A stretch of 64,000 nucleotides of DNA from Noviherbaspirillum sedimenti (GCF_003590835.1 NZ_QYUQ01000002.1:4712001-4776000); one strand, 5' to 3'. Shown: positions 8,624 to 16,632, counted from the stretch's first letter. Notes: generated by a model from the sequence alone, not told the origin. Translations and numbers: made by a program.

Positions 8624-9375
8624 ACGACTCTGTACTAAGCATTCGTGACTTGCGCAAGTCGTTTGGTCCGATTGAAATTATGCGCGGCGTCGACCTCGAC
8701 TTGCGCCCGACGGAAAGACACGCATTGATCGGGCCAAACGGGGCGGGTAAATCAACACTTTTTCATCTTATCTCAGGCAATTTAACTCCCACCTCAGGTG
8801 AAATCATTTTTGATGGACGCCAGGTTGGAGGAGAGTCGCCGGAAACCCTTAATCGCCTTGGTCTTGCAAGATCGTTTCAGATTACGAATATATTTCCGAA
8901 ACTGTCTGTGTACGAAAACATTCGGCTTGCTGTAATGCGGCCTTACCGCTTGCAATACAGCTTTTGGAAGTCAGTTAACCGCCTTGCGCGAGTTCGCGAG
9001 GAAACGGAAAAACTGCTCGAACAAGTCAGGTTGAATTCGCAGGCATCGACGATCGCTGGAGAGATGGCGTACTCAGAACAACGTTCGCTAGAAATCGCGA
9101 TAACTCTTGCGTCCAATCCCAAAGTCATTTTACTCGACGAACCCATGGCCGGCATGTCGCATGAGGAGGCACTTTACACGGCTGAATTGATACGAGAGGT
9201 TACCAGCGGACGGGCTCTCATGATCGTCGAGCATGACATGGACGTCGTATTTTCCTTGAGCGATCGCATCAGCGTCCTGGTATATGGTCAGCTGATAGCC
9301 ACTGGCACGCCTGACGAGATTCGCAATAACAAGAGTGTAAAGGAAGCTTACCTTGGAGAGGAGGTTGCCCAATGA
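8620..9375 (+). CDS. ABC importer ATP-binding protein, LivG type
   Basis: A 251-residue ATPase. Walker A GPNGAGKST is intact near residue 41; the signature segment is MAYSEQRSLEIAITLA and Walker B is VILLDEPMAGM, followed by the H-loop MIVEHDMDVVF. ATG 8620 is inside the overlap with the LivM stop and is chosen because it fits the family start (SVLSIRDLRKSFG); the longer frame upstream overlaps livM coding sequence. Its stop again overlaps the next start (9372). It energises the importer together with the LivF-type subunit. Confidence 0.93.
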   Translation: MNDSVLSIRDLRKSFGPIEIMRGVDLDLRPTERHALIGPNGAGKSTLFHLISGNLTPTSGEIIFDGRQVGGESPETLNRLGLARSFQITNIFPKLSVYENIRLAVMRPYRLQYSFWKSVNRLARVREETEKLLEQVRLNSQASTIAGEMAYSEQRSLEIAITLASNPKVILLDEPMAGMSHEEALYTAELIREVTSGRALMIVEHDMDVVFSLSDRISVLVYGQLIATGTPDEIRNNKSVKEAYLGEEVAQ

Positions 9376-10094
9376 ACGCCGTTTCAGAATCATTGCTGAG
9401 CATAGAAGCATTGCATGCTCATTATGGCAAGAGCCATATCCTGCACGGCGTTTCCTTCCAGGTGGTGCGCAATGAGGTCATTAGTCTGCTTGGGCGCAAC
9501 GGCTCAGGCCGCTCGACCACGATGAAATCCATTATGGGTCTGGTTCGCCCCTCTTCCGGACATATTCGACTGCAGGGAAGAGAGCTGGCCGGCGCACGTC
9601 CATACGCTATCTGCCGGGCGGGCATTGCTTACGTACCGGAAGAACGAGAGGTATTCGCAAATCTTACCGTTGACGAGAATCTTCGGATGGGCGAACAGCC
9701 GGCGGTAACCGGTGCTTATCAATGGACGGTTGAGAAAATGTTCGACTATTTCCCCCGCCTCAAGGAGCGACGCAACACCAAGGCAGGGAGCATGTCGGGC
9801 GGGGAGCAACAAATGCTCACCATATGTCGTTCCCTTCTAGGGAATCCTCTTGTCATCCTGATCGATGAACCTACCGAGGGCCTTGCGCCAAAGATCGTTA
9901 CCCAGGTTGGGGAATGCATCAAAGACATGCGAGAGAAAGGGGTCTCAGTCGTACTGGTCGAGCAAAAGCTGGCTATTGCGCTCAAGGTGTCTACGCGCGT
10001 TTGCGTGATGGGGCACGGGAACATAGTTTTTGAAGGCACGCCAGAGGAACTGGCATCTGACAAGCAGCTGCTTACAGAGTGGTTGGCAGTCTGA
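9372..10094 (+). CDS. ABC importer ATP-binding protein, LivF type, with Arg in Walker A
   Basis: A 240-residue ATPase. The Walker A is GRNGSGRSTT, with Arg at residue 48 where Lys is canonical (codon CGC). The other motifs are normal: YVPEEREVFANLTVDENL, signature MSGGEQQMLTICRSL, Walker B VILIDEPTEGL, H-loop region VVLVEQKL (a Gln where many ABC proteins have His, common in LivF). A partner LivG with an intact Lys is encoded just upstream, so the heterodimer could work with one canonical site. ATGA overlap with livG at 9372-9375. Confidence 0.93.
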   Translation: MNAVSESLLSIEALHAHYGKSHILHGVSFQVVRNEVISLLGRNGSGRSTTMKSIMGLVRPSSGHIRLQGRELAGARPYAICRAGIAYVPEEREVFANLTVDENLRMGEQPAVTGAYQWTVEKMFDYFPRLKERRNTKAGSMSGGEQQMLTICRSLLGNPLVILIDEPTEGLAPKIVTQVGECIKDMREKGVSVVLVEQKLAIALKVSTRVCVMGHGNIVFEGTPEELASDKQLLTEWLAV

Positions 10095-10146
10095 TTGATC
10101 CGAACTCGATTTTACCAATAACGTCATTTTTTTAATAGGAGCCGTC

Positions 10147-11088
10147 ATGGCAAAAGTTTACGATAAAGTCATCATCTCTTGCGCGGTTACTGGTTCAGTA
10201 CATACTCCGACTATGTCGGAATACCTGCCGCTCACCCCGGACCAGATTACGGAACAGTCAATCGAGGCTGCTGAAGCAGGCGCTGCGATTTTGCATTTGC
10301 ATGCACGCGACCCAAGAACCGGTAGCCCTACGGCAGACCCTAAAGTATTCGATGAATTCGTGCCGCGTATCAAGGCAGCGACCGATGCCGTAATTAACAT
10401 TACAACCGGCGGCAGCACGCGAATGACGCTTGAGGAGCGCTTGGCGTATCCGCTGCAGGCCAAGCCAGAGATGTGCTCGCTTAATATGGGATCGATGAAC
10501 TTCTCGATCCACCCGGCTGCGCGCAAAATCACAGACTGGAAGTACGACTGGGAAAAGCCATATATCGAGGGCATGGAAGACCTAATTTTCCGCAATACTT
10601 TTCGAGACATCAAAAAGATACTTAAAATCCTGGGAGAGGACTGCGGCACACGCTTCGAATTCGAATGCTACGACGTCGGTCATCTCTATAATCTCGCCCA
10701 TTTTGTAGATGAAGGATTAATTAAGGGGCCGCTTTTCATTCAGAGCATCTACGGGATTCTTGGCGGGCTAGGGCCTGATCCGGAAAATCTTGTGACAATG
10801 CGCACCACTGCGGACCGTCTGTTCGGACGTGAAAATTATCGTTTCTCGATACTTGGAGCAGGCCGCCACCAGATGTCACTGTTGACCATGGGGGCTGTTA
10901 TGGGAGGTAATGTCCGCGTCGGTCTTGAAGACAGCCTCTACCTGGGCAAAGGAGAAATGGCCAAGTCATGCGCAGAGCAAGTGCGGAAGATTCGCCGAAT
11001 TCTCGAAGAACTTTCCCTGGAAATCGCTACGCCAGATGAGGCGCGAGCGATGCTGGGTCTTAAAGGCAAGGACGCTGTCGCATTCTAA
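10147..11088 (+). CDS. Beta-keto acid cleavage enzyme (BKACE / DUF849, Kce-like)
   Basis: A 313-residue TIM-barrel protein. AILHLHARDP (His50 and His52) is the Zn-binding motif; NITTGGSTRMTLEERL, EFECYDVGHLYNLAHFVDEG, GAGRHQMSLL and RVGLEDSLYLGKGE complete the family pattern, including the C-terminal Glu ligand. BKACE enzymes condense a beta-keto acid with acetyl-CoA to give acetoacetate and a new acyl-CoA; known substrates include 3-keto-5-aminohexanoate and 3-dehydrocarnitine. AGGAG precedes ATG 10147, 52 bp after the ATPase gene. With the upstream dehydrogenase it forms an oxidise-then-cleave pair. The specific substrate is not readable from sequence. Confidence 0.93.
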   Translation: MAKVYDKVIISCAVTGSVHTPTMSEYLPLTPDQITEQSIEAAEAGAAILHLHARDPRTGSPTADPKVFDEFVPRIKAATDAVINITTGGSTRMTLEERLAYPLQAKPEMCSLNMGSMNFSIHPAARKITDWKYDWEKPYIEGMEDLIFRNTFRDIKKILKILGEDCGTRFEFECYDVGHLYNLAHFVDEGLIKGPLFIQSIYGILGGLGPDPENLVTMRTTADRLFGRENYRFSILGAGRHQMSLLTMGAVMGGNVRVGLEDSLYLGKGEMAKSCAEQVRKIRRILEELSLEIATPDEARAMLGLKGKDAVAF

Positions 11089-11194
11089 TGCTGCCGCCAA
11101 TTGACCGTATTTGAATGAATCGAGCCAGCTGGAACGCAGGTGGTAATTTGTGCAATTACGGTTAGAGTAATCCACGGGGACCAGCGGCACGCGG

Positions 11195-11362
11195 CGACTG
11201 ACTGCCGCTGCATTGTTCGGCTTGCGGCAGATTTACAGGCCCGGCTACAACTACAAAAAGGCCGGGGTGATGCTGCTGCAACTGATGCCGGAAACCTTGC
11301 GGCAGCAGGCATTGCACTGTGGATGTTGCTGTCCCACTTTTTTCAACACAATAGATCCATAA
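11195..11362 (+). pseudogene. umuC: umuC 3'-terminal remnant (DNA polymerase V catalytic subunit)
   Basis: In one frame the sequence reads LTAAALFGLRQIYRPGYNY, then KKAGVMLLQLMPETLRQQ, matching the little-finger/C-terminal region of UmuC-type Y-family polymerases (IYRPGxxYKKAGVML). No polymerase domain or longer frame exists upstream, and the normal end is replaced by unrelated residues up to TAA at 11360. It is gene debris between the catabolic cluster and the kinase pseudogene. Confidence 0.75.
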
Positions 11363-11628
11363 CGGGCATTCAAAGGTGGAAGAACTGGCTTTTTTAACGT
11401 GGGATATTCACAGCGATATCTATTTTCCGACCCGTAGCCATCTTCCTAATCCTCCCACTGCCGTCCCACGCGCCCACGAAAGCCTAAATAAAGGACCATA
11501 CGCTGATTGAAAAGAAACTCAGTCGCATATTCCAGTAATGTGACTTGCCCAAAAACTGCCAGCGGATTGCGAGGTGTGTTCATCGCATTATTTGCGAAGA
11601 ATCAGATCAACCAGCGAGGAAAATCAAA

Positions 11629-12288
11629 ATGAAGCAGGTATTGGCACCACTGCAGCACGAGCGCTACGTCGATGCCGAATCGGTGCGGGAACAGGAACGG
11701 CAACGGATAGCGTGAGATCTCCATGATGATCTCGGCCAGCAGATGCTGGTGCTGCGCATGGACATGGTCAGACTATGCGACAAAATCACCGAAACGCAGC
11801 CGAATCTTCGTGGAGCGACAAGTACTATATTGGAGCAACTTGGCACGGTAATGCAAAGCCTGCGCGACGTCATCCGGGACCTTCGCCCCGCCGTGCTTGA
11901 TGCTGGGTTACGCTCTGCGGTCGAATGGCACTGCAGGGAATTCACCAGGCGCTTCGGAATTGCCTGTAATTTGACATGGAATGCTGGCGACGTTGTCTTG
12001 CCGGAGCGGCATATTACGGCGTTATTCAGGACCCTGCAGGAAGCACTCAGCAATGTGCACCGTCACGCTCGGGCCAACATGATTTGCGTCATCGTTAACA
12101 CAGACCACAACAATATTGTCATGACAGTAGTTGATGATGGCATTGGCATAGAGTTCGACAACAATGCAAATGAGAACTCCTATGGTTTAACCGGCATGAG
12201 AGAACGAATCATCGCACTTGGTGGGAAACTGAGCATCTGCAGCGCTCCCAATCAAGGAATGTCATTGACGATATCCTTGCCGATATAG
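11629..12288 (+). pseudogene. NarX/DegS-type sensor histidine kinase C-terminal part with nonsense codon at the H-box
   Basis: From ATG 11629 (GAGGA upstream) the frame reads ...VREQEREQ-like text QERQRIA, then TGA at 11713-11715, then DLHDDLGQQMLVLRMD in the same frame. Kinases of the HisKA_3 class have R-[DE]-LHDDLGQ here, so a CGA-to-TGA change fits. Downstream are VIRDLRPAVLDAGLRSAVEW, the N-box-like LQEALSNVHRHARA and the ATPase motifs DDGIG and YGLTGMRERI. The only internal restart (ATG 11743) lies after the phosphorylated His. There is no sensor domain upstream and no response regulator next to it. Read-through would be needed for activity. Confidence 0.75.
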
Positions 12289-12373
12289 ACTGGCCATGGC
12301 AATCGCAGAACCGGTTGTGCAATTATTATCCAGATGACGCGTCGGTGAATAATTGTCTCGTATTCAGATATAT

Positions 12374-14365
12374 CTAATGGCCGCTCGGAGGCGGAACATA
12401 TTCTTCTTTCTCCTTGCTTAGATCCCACAAGCGTAAAGCCATATGAATCTCCAGGGACCGTATGGCGTTGCCCCATGGCCCGATAATTTCTTCAATACTG
12501 GTCAGACGCTGACGCATTGTATTGACATGGATGTTCATACGCTTCGCAGCAACGCTAGCGTTTTGGTTGCTGTCGAAATAGCAAAACAGGGTGGGTGTCA
12601 GATCAGATGCCCGTTTTCGGTCGTGGGAAACCAGTAAACCAATGGTATTTTCCTGGAATGCCTTGAGACTGGCGTGATCATGCGTTTCAAATAGCACGGA
12701 ATAGAGCGCCAGTTCGGCTTGATCAATTATTTTTCCTTTGACGCCCAAGCGCTTGACAATCAATAACGCGCGTCTAATTGCTTCGTATTGGGCAGAAAGT
12801 TCTTCCGCATTCAAAACCGGTTTTGATATAACGCCTCGATAACTGCTCCCGAGTTCATCCTTAACCAGGGAGACGCATGATTTGACAATGTCAGTCGCGC
12901 ATGGGGTCGCACATACTATTGCTACAAGTCCATCAACCTCATCCAAAACCGTACCAGCCAATCCGGCGCCACCCCTAAGCCTTCTTGCAATGTATCCCGC
13001 TTTGGTATCGTCTGTCTCAATAAGTATTAGCGAAAGCGGCTGTGAAAGATTTAGACCAAATCGCTCTGCTTGCTGATAAGTCAAAGTTGGCTCGTATTGA
13101 CGCGGCGAAAGAAGGTTGCGCAGCAGCATCGAAACATCGCGATTCTTGTTAATTTCCATACGCTCTTGGGATAGCAATGCAATACCAACGATACTGGAGC
13201 TTCGCTCGAACGTGCGTATTAAGATTTCATTTAAGTCGCCCTTGCAGAACAGTAATACGGATCCCAGGACATCGTCGCCACCAATTACCGAGATGACCCT
13301 GCATTGCTCATTGCTGTCTTTGTAAGCGAGCACAGAACGTCCTGCTCTGCGGCTCTCCCTTGCAGCAGTAATGATTTCGCTGCTGTGCTTGCTATAAGGA
13401 ATATAGGTTTCTGCATAATCATTGGTAGAGCCGGAAGCAACACCATAACTAATAATCTGAAACGCCTCATCAACGATAAATACACTGCCATCAAGCAAGT
13501 GCGCAACCGTTTGGCATATTTGGGAGAGTGAAGCACCTTGAGCAAGCAACGATGTCAACTGTTCGTGAGCTTCGGCAGCTGCTTGTATATTGAGATTATT
13601 ACGTTCAAGTTCAGCCCGAGCCACGTCACTGTTTCTAAGGGCAGTATTCGCCAGTTCGAATGATTTTGCATTTTTTACAGCTACCGCGGCGTGCGTCGCC
13701 AACGTACAAAGGATAGACACTTCTAGCGTAGAGTATGATCGATAGTAGCGGTCACCTACAAACAACAATCCCGTAACTTCGGCATCTAAAAGCAGCGGAA
13801 CACCAACGAGTGATGCGATATCTTCCTTGCGAAACGTTTCATCCAATTTGGGATCGTGTTGAAATCTGTTGTCGTTGGGATAATCGGACGTTGTGAATGG
13901 GCGGTGGGTTGACATGACTATACCTGCGATGCCAGAACCTCTGCGTGCAGTCATTCTGTCAGTGCTTTCATCGAGCGCACCATCGGTGACCTGCGCTTGA
14001 AATTCTTCAATTTCTGCCTTGTATACTGATAACCAAGCGACATCTGACCCTAATAAATTTCGGGCTCGGGATACGATTGCTCGAAGCAATTCCAGAAGAT
14101 CGAGTCGACCGGAAAGATCCTGAGCAGATTCAATTACAGCCAGAAGCGCCAGTTCTCGCTGCTTTTGCAATTCAAGGCGATTTCGGACAGCCATCGCCGT
14201 CCGAATACATTCAACGAGTCGCGTTTTACGTGCCGCGTCAGAGTATGGGAGCGACTCAATTTTTGAGAGTTGAGTCGAGAAATCGTCGGCTGATGCCCCT
14301 TGATGCAAAAACCGGATTAAATCGATAAGAATATCTTCCAGATCATGGCTGGCACCGCTAGTCAT
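12374..14365 (-). CDS. GAF-domain transcriptional regulator of the PucR/CdaR type
   Basis: A 663-residue protein. Residues about 85-235 form a GAF-like domain (LLELLRAIVSRARNLLGSDV through LATHAAVAVKNA), followed by a helical linker and a second sensor-like region. The last 70 residues carry the PucR-type helix-turn-helix: LTPTLFCYFDSNQNASVAAK and RMNIHVNTMRQRL, then RSLEIHMALRLWDL. ATG 14363-14365 is preceded by AAGAAGGA. PucR/CdaR-type regulators control small-molecule catabolism; it faces the kinase pseudogene convergently and no enzyme operon adjoins it on either side, so its target may be the cassette at 3-11 kb or a lost gene set. Function inferred. Confidence 0.85.
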   Translation of the reverse strand: MTSGASHDLEDILIDLIRFLHQGASADDFSTQLSKIESLPYSDAARKTRLVECIRTAMAVRNRLELQKQRELALLAVIESAQDLSGRLDLLELLRAIVSRARNLLGSDVAWLSVYKAEIEEFQAQVTDGALDESTDRMTARRGSGIAGIVMSTHRPFTTSDYPNDNRFQHDPKLDETFRKEDIASLVGVPLLLDAEVTGLLFVGDRYYRSYSTLEVSILCTLATHAAVAVKNAKSFELANTALRNSDVARAELERNNLNIQAAAEAHEQLTSLLAQGASLSQICQTVAHLLDGSVFIVDEAFQIISYGVASGSTNDYAETYIPYSKHSSEIITAARESRRAGRSVLAYKDSNEQCRVISVIGGDDVLGSVLLFCKGDLNEILIRTFERSSSIVGIALLSQERMEINKNRDVSMLLRNLLSPRQYEPTLTYQQAERFGLNLSQPLSLILIETDDTKAGYIARRLRGGAGLAGTVLDEVDGLVAIVCATPCATDIVKSCVSLVKDELGSSYRGVISKPVLNAEELSAQYEAIRRALLIVKRLGVKGKIIDQAELALYSVLFETHDHASLKAFQENTIGLLVSHDRKRASDLTPTLFCYFDSNQNASVAAKRMNIHVNTMRQRLTSIEEIIGPWGNAIRSLEIHMALRLWDLSKEKEEYVPPPSGH

Positions 14366-14673
14366 GGTTAATCCTTCTTTGTTCTGTGGACTCGGTCAAT
14401 GTCCCGAATATTACCTAACGCGCATTGCGGCAGCGCGCATCGCCACCCCGGAGAATGAAAGAAACTGTAGGTGGAAGGTGGCGGGGAGATGTCGCGCAAG
14501 ATTTTGGCGGTTGGACCCCGAACCTAACGTGACCCGCCGAACTGACTCGTACCCCGGATTGCCTCTTTAAGAGCGAACGTTAAACAGGCCGTCGGCGACT
14601 TGTCGCCTTCAAGCATTTTCAATTCCGGCACCCGCCACCTTCCATGATCAAGTTTACTTCGAACGGAGGTGAT
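14366..14673. other. Intergenic stretch between the PucR-type regulator and the IS110 remnant
   Basis: No convincing gene. It should hold the promoter of the regulator (leftward). GC content is higher than in the regulator gene. A short ORF at 14364-14570 has no recognisable features. The segment leading into the IS110 remnant (from about 14580) is presumably the element's own 5' flank. Confidence 0.4.
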
Positions 14674-14890
14674 ATGGAACTGGTGTCACTGCACAAACGC
14701 GTCATCGGGCTCGATGTGCATCAAGCGCAGATCACGGCCTGCGCGATCATCGAGGACGGCGATGGCACAACGCGCGTCGAGCAGCGGCAATTCGGCGCAT
14801 TCAAGCGAGATCGGCGCGCACTGGCGGAATGGGCGGCGGCGATGTCCAATGGTTGGCGACGCTGGCGCGGGCCGGACTGCAATTCTTCGG
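14674..14890 (+). mobile_element. IS110-family transposase remnant with internal deletion
   Basis: ATG 14674 (GGAGGTG upstream) gives MELVSLHKRVIGLDVHQAQI and TACAIIEDGDG...RQFGAFKRD, the RNase H-like DEDD N-terminus of IS110 transposases, ending near RRALAEWA. One frame over, DVQWLATLARAGL follows directly; in intact IS110 proteins that motif (DAQWLATLARAGLL) occurs roughly 50-60 residues further on. The middle has therefore been deleted with a frame change, and everything beyond about 14890 is missing. The convergent DnaJ-like gene ends at 14933. Confidence 0.75.
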
Positions 14891-14932
14891 TATGCCCTTG
14901 CGCTGCGGCTCCGGTTCAGGAAGCACCGGATG

Positions 14933-15967
14933 TCAAGGCTCCATGCCGTCGATCTGCCGCAGAAGTGCTTCCATTTCCGGCGTCAATTTACGTCGGGAGG
15001 CCGGCAGGACAATTGAAACGCTCAGCAGCACATCGCCGCGCTTGTCATTGGCCGCGTCGAAAAGCCCTTGTCCTGCCAGCCTGATCTTCTTGCCGGTATT
15101 GGAGCGAGCCGGCACTCCCACCTGTACGGTCCTGCCGGTTGGCAAAGGCACGTCCATCATTCCGCCCAACAGGGCGATGGAGTACGGCAGCTTCAGCGTG
15201 CCGGAAAGATCAATGCCTTTGCGTTTCCATCCGGTTTCCGGCTTGATGGTGATGGCGATGTGGAGGTCGCCGTTCAATCCCCCGTGTTCGCTTGGCTTTC
15301 CGCGTTCTTTGACCGTCAGCACGCTGCCGTCAACAAGCCCTGCAGGGGTTCTTACCGTAATTCTCCGTTCGCGCGTGATAACGCCAAGTCCATTGCATGG
15401 TTCGCAATTGACCCATTCCTTTCCGGAATTCTGACAAGGCTGGCAGACGAGCCGCCGTGAGTGTTTCAAAAAGCCGTGGCAACGGCCGCATTGCACCCAC
15501 TCGCCGCGCTGCCCGCCACATTGCCCGCAATGTTCGGCCACCGTTTCCTCGAAGCTGATGCGGGTGCCGTTATAGGCTTCAGCAATAGTGACGGCGACCC
15601 TCTTATTCACATCCGTGCCACGCCTGGCCGATGCGCGGCGCTGACGTTCGGCCTCCTCGCGATCACGTTCGTAGTATTCGCTGCCCCATTGCGGCTGTTG
15701 CCGGTGCCTCTGGGTGAACTCGTGATACGTTTGCGGCCTGACGATGCTCTCGCGATCGTAGCGTTCGCGCTTGCTGTCGTCAGACAGGGTTTCGTAAGCC
15801 GTCTTGATAATCTTGAACTGCTTTTCCGCTTCGACCTTGTCTGCCGGGTGGACATGACGATCGGGATGCCATTTCATCGCGAGCCGCCGGAATGCAGCAA
15901 TGATGGACTCTTTGCTTGCCGCGCGTTCGACACCAAGTGATGCGTAAAAATCTTGTGTGGCAGTCAT
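14933..15967 (-). CDS. DnaJ-like co-chaperone with zinc-finger domain
   Basis: A 344-residue protein. Residues 5-70 are a J domain with the HPD motif (LAMKWHPDRH) for stimulating DnaK. A charged linker, EYYERDREEAERQRRASARR, replaces the Gly/Phe-rich region of canonical DnaJ. Four CxxC-type knuckles follow: CGQCGG, CGRCHG, CQPCQN, CEPCNG, then a C-terminal substrate-binding region (GDLHIAITIKPETGWKRKGI, GRTVQVGVPARSNTGKKIRL). It resembles a type A J-protein that is not the main DnaJ, since dnaK/grpE are not adjacent. ATG 15965-15967 overlaps the stop of the small upstream gene (ATGA), so the two are translationally coupled. Confidence 0.88.
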   Translation of the reverse strand: MTATQDFYASLGVERAASKESIIAAFRRLAMKWHPDRHVHPADKVEAEKQFKIIKTAYETLSDDSKRERYDRESIVRPQTYHEFTQRHRQQPQWGSEYYERDREEAERQRRASARRGTDVNKRVAVTIAEAYNGTRISFEETVAEHCGQCGGQRGEWVQCGRCHGFLKHSRRLVCQPCQNSGKEWVNCEPCNGLGVITRERRITVRTPAGLVDGSVLTVKERGKPSEHGGLNGDLHIAITIKPETGWKRKGIDLSGTLKLPYSIALLGGMMDVPLPTGRTVQVGVPARSNTGKKIRLAGQGLFDAANDKRGDVLLSVSIVLPASRRKLTPEMEALLRQIDGMEP

Positions 15968-16143
15968 GACGCCCCTTCAGAAAAGGCGACTGCCACGCCT
16001 GGTTGCGGGCGCAAAATAAAATCCTCGATATCGCCGAAGCGGGCGATCCGGTTCTGGGTATGCATAAAGTTTAAAGCCGATGAAGCGTGCAGCGTTGGCC
16101 GCAGGTGAGATCCGAGGGGGATTTTATATGGCTTGATATCCAT
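15964..16143 (-). CDS. Small hypothetical protein coupled to the DnaJ-like gene
   Basis: A 59-residue frame beginning MDIKPYKIPLGSHLRPTLHA and ending QPGVAVAFSEGAS. Its TGA overlaps the dnaJ-like ATG by four bases, the arrangement expected of a real co-translated gene. A longer frame begins at 16227 but would run into the DUF3297 repeat. No domain recognised; no signal peptide or membrane segment. A role linked to the co-chaperone is inference from position only. Confidence 0.5.
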   Translation of the reverse strand: MDIKPYKIPLGSHLRPTLHASSALNFMHTQNRIARFGDIEDFILRPQPGVAVAFSEGAS

Positions 16144-16207
16144 TACCAACCCCTTTGGCCAATAAAATTCGGCATGCTTCAGACCAGGAGCTTGACTGCG
16201 GGCACAG

Positions 16208-16456
16208 TCACCGATAAAACGCCTCAACCTTGCCTTTCAGCTTGATCATCAGTGGATTGCCCTTGCGATCCAGGGCTTTGCCGGACGCCACGGCAATCCA
16301 TCCTTCGCTGATGCAATATTCTTCAGCGTTCGTATATTCCTTGTCGTTGAGCTTGATGCCGATTTCGTGTTTCAACACCTCTGCATTGTGGTGGGGGCTG
16401 CGCGGATGAACGGAGAGGCGATCGGGGAGCGGGGCAAGTTGTGTCGTGTCGTTCAT
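16208..16456 (-). CDS. DUF3297 family protein (copy 2)
   Basis: 82 residues, beginning MNDTTQLAPLPDRLSVHPRS; it differs from the copy at 745-993 at only a few positions (for example N2 for T, A8 for P, K for Q before HEIGIKL). Both copies are intact, so neither is obviously decaying. Function unknown. The ATG lies at 16454-16456, and the shared upstream block to 16574 probably supplies the same promoter to both. Confidence 0.8.
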   Translation of the reverse strand: MNDTTQLAPLPDRLSVHPRSPHHNAEVLKHEIGIKLNDKEYTNAEEYCISEGWIAVASGKALDRKGNPLMIKLKGKVEAFYR

Positions 16457-16574
16457 GAGATTTGATTATGTATCTGAAAAAAAGGGAAAGTGTGCGTTTT
16501 CGGACTTGTGGATTACCACGAATATCCTAATTATAAGAATATTTCCTTCAACACGTTTGAATCATCCGGGCATG
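16208..16574 (-). repeat. 367-bp direct repeat, copy 2 (DUF3297 unit)
   Basis: Gap-free partner of 745-1111. It ends at the same CCGGGCATG, after which the two loci diverge: here a 43-bp piece of a GlxA-type regulator gene follows, there the broken amidohydrolase. The pair is in direct orientation, so recombination between them would delete about 15.5 kb. Confidence 0.9.
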
Positions 16575-16576
16575 AG

Positions 16577-16619
16577 AACCGTTTTCAAGGCTGGCGTGGG
16601 CAAGCCAGTCGGAAGACGC
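16577..16619 (+). pseudogene. 43-bp fragment of a GlxA-type regulator gene
   Basis: Bases 16577-16619 match 29800-29842 with one difference (T for C at 16597 or so). In the gene at 29.4-30.2 kb this stretch encodes QPFSRLARASQSEDA. Here there is no flanking regulator sequence. It sits between the DUF3297 unit and the 3' end of the diguanylate cyclase gene and is most simply a scar of a lost or exchanged paralogue. Confidence 0.75.
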
Positions 16620-16632
16620 AACTTTATTCCCC

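Noticed and set aside
11140..11397. 85-codon frame MVICAITVRV... as a gene
   Set aside because: It overlaps the umuC remnant in another frame, which explains the sequence better.
16508..16560. AT-rich CCTAATTATAAGAATATT as an inverted-repeat operator
   Set aside because: Symmetry is imperfect and the motif is equally explained as the shared promoter of the DUF3297 units.
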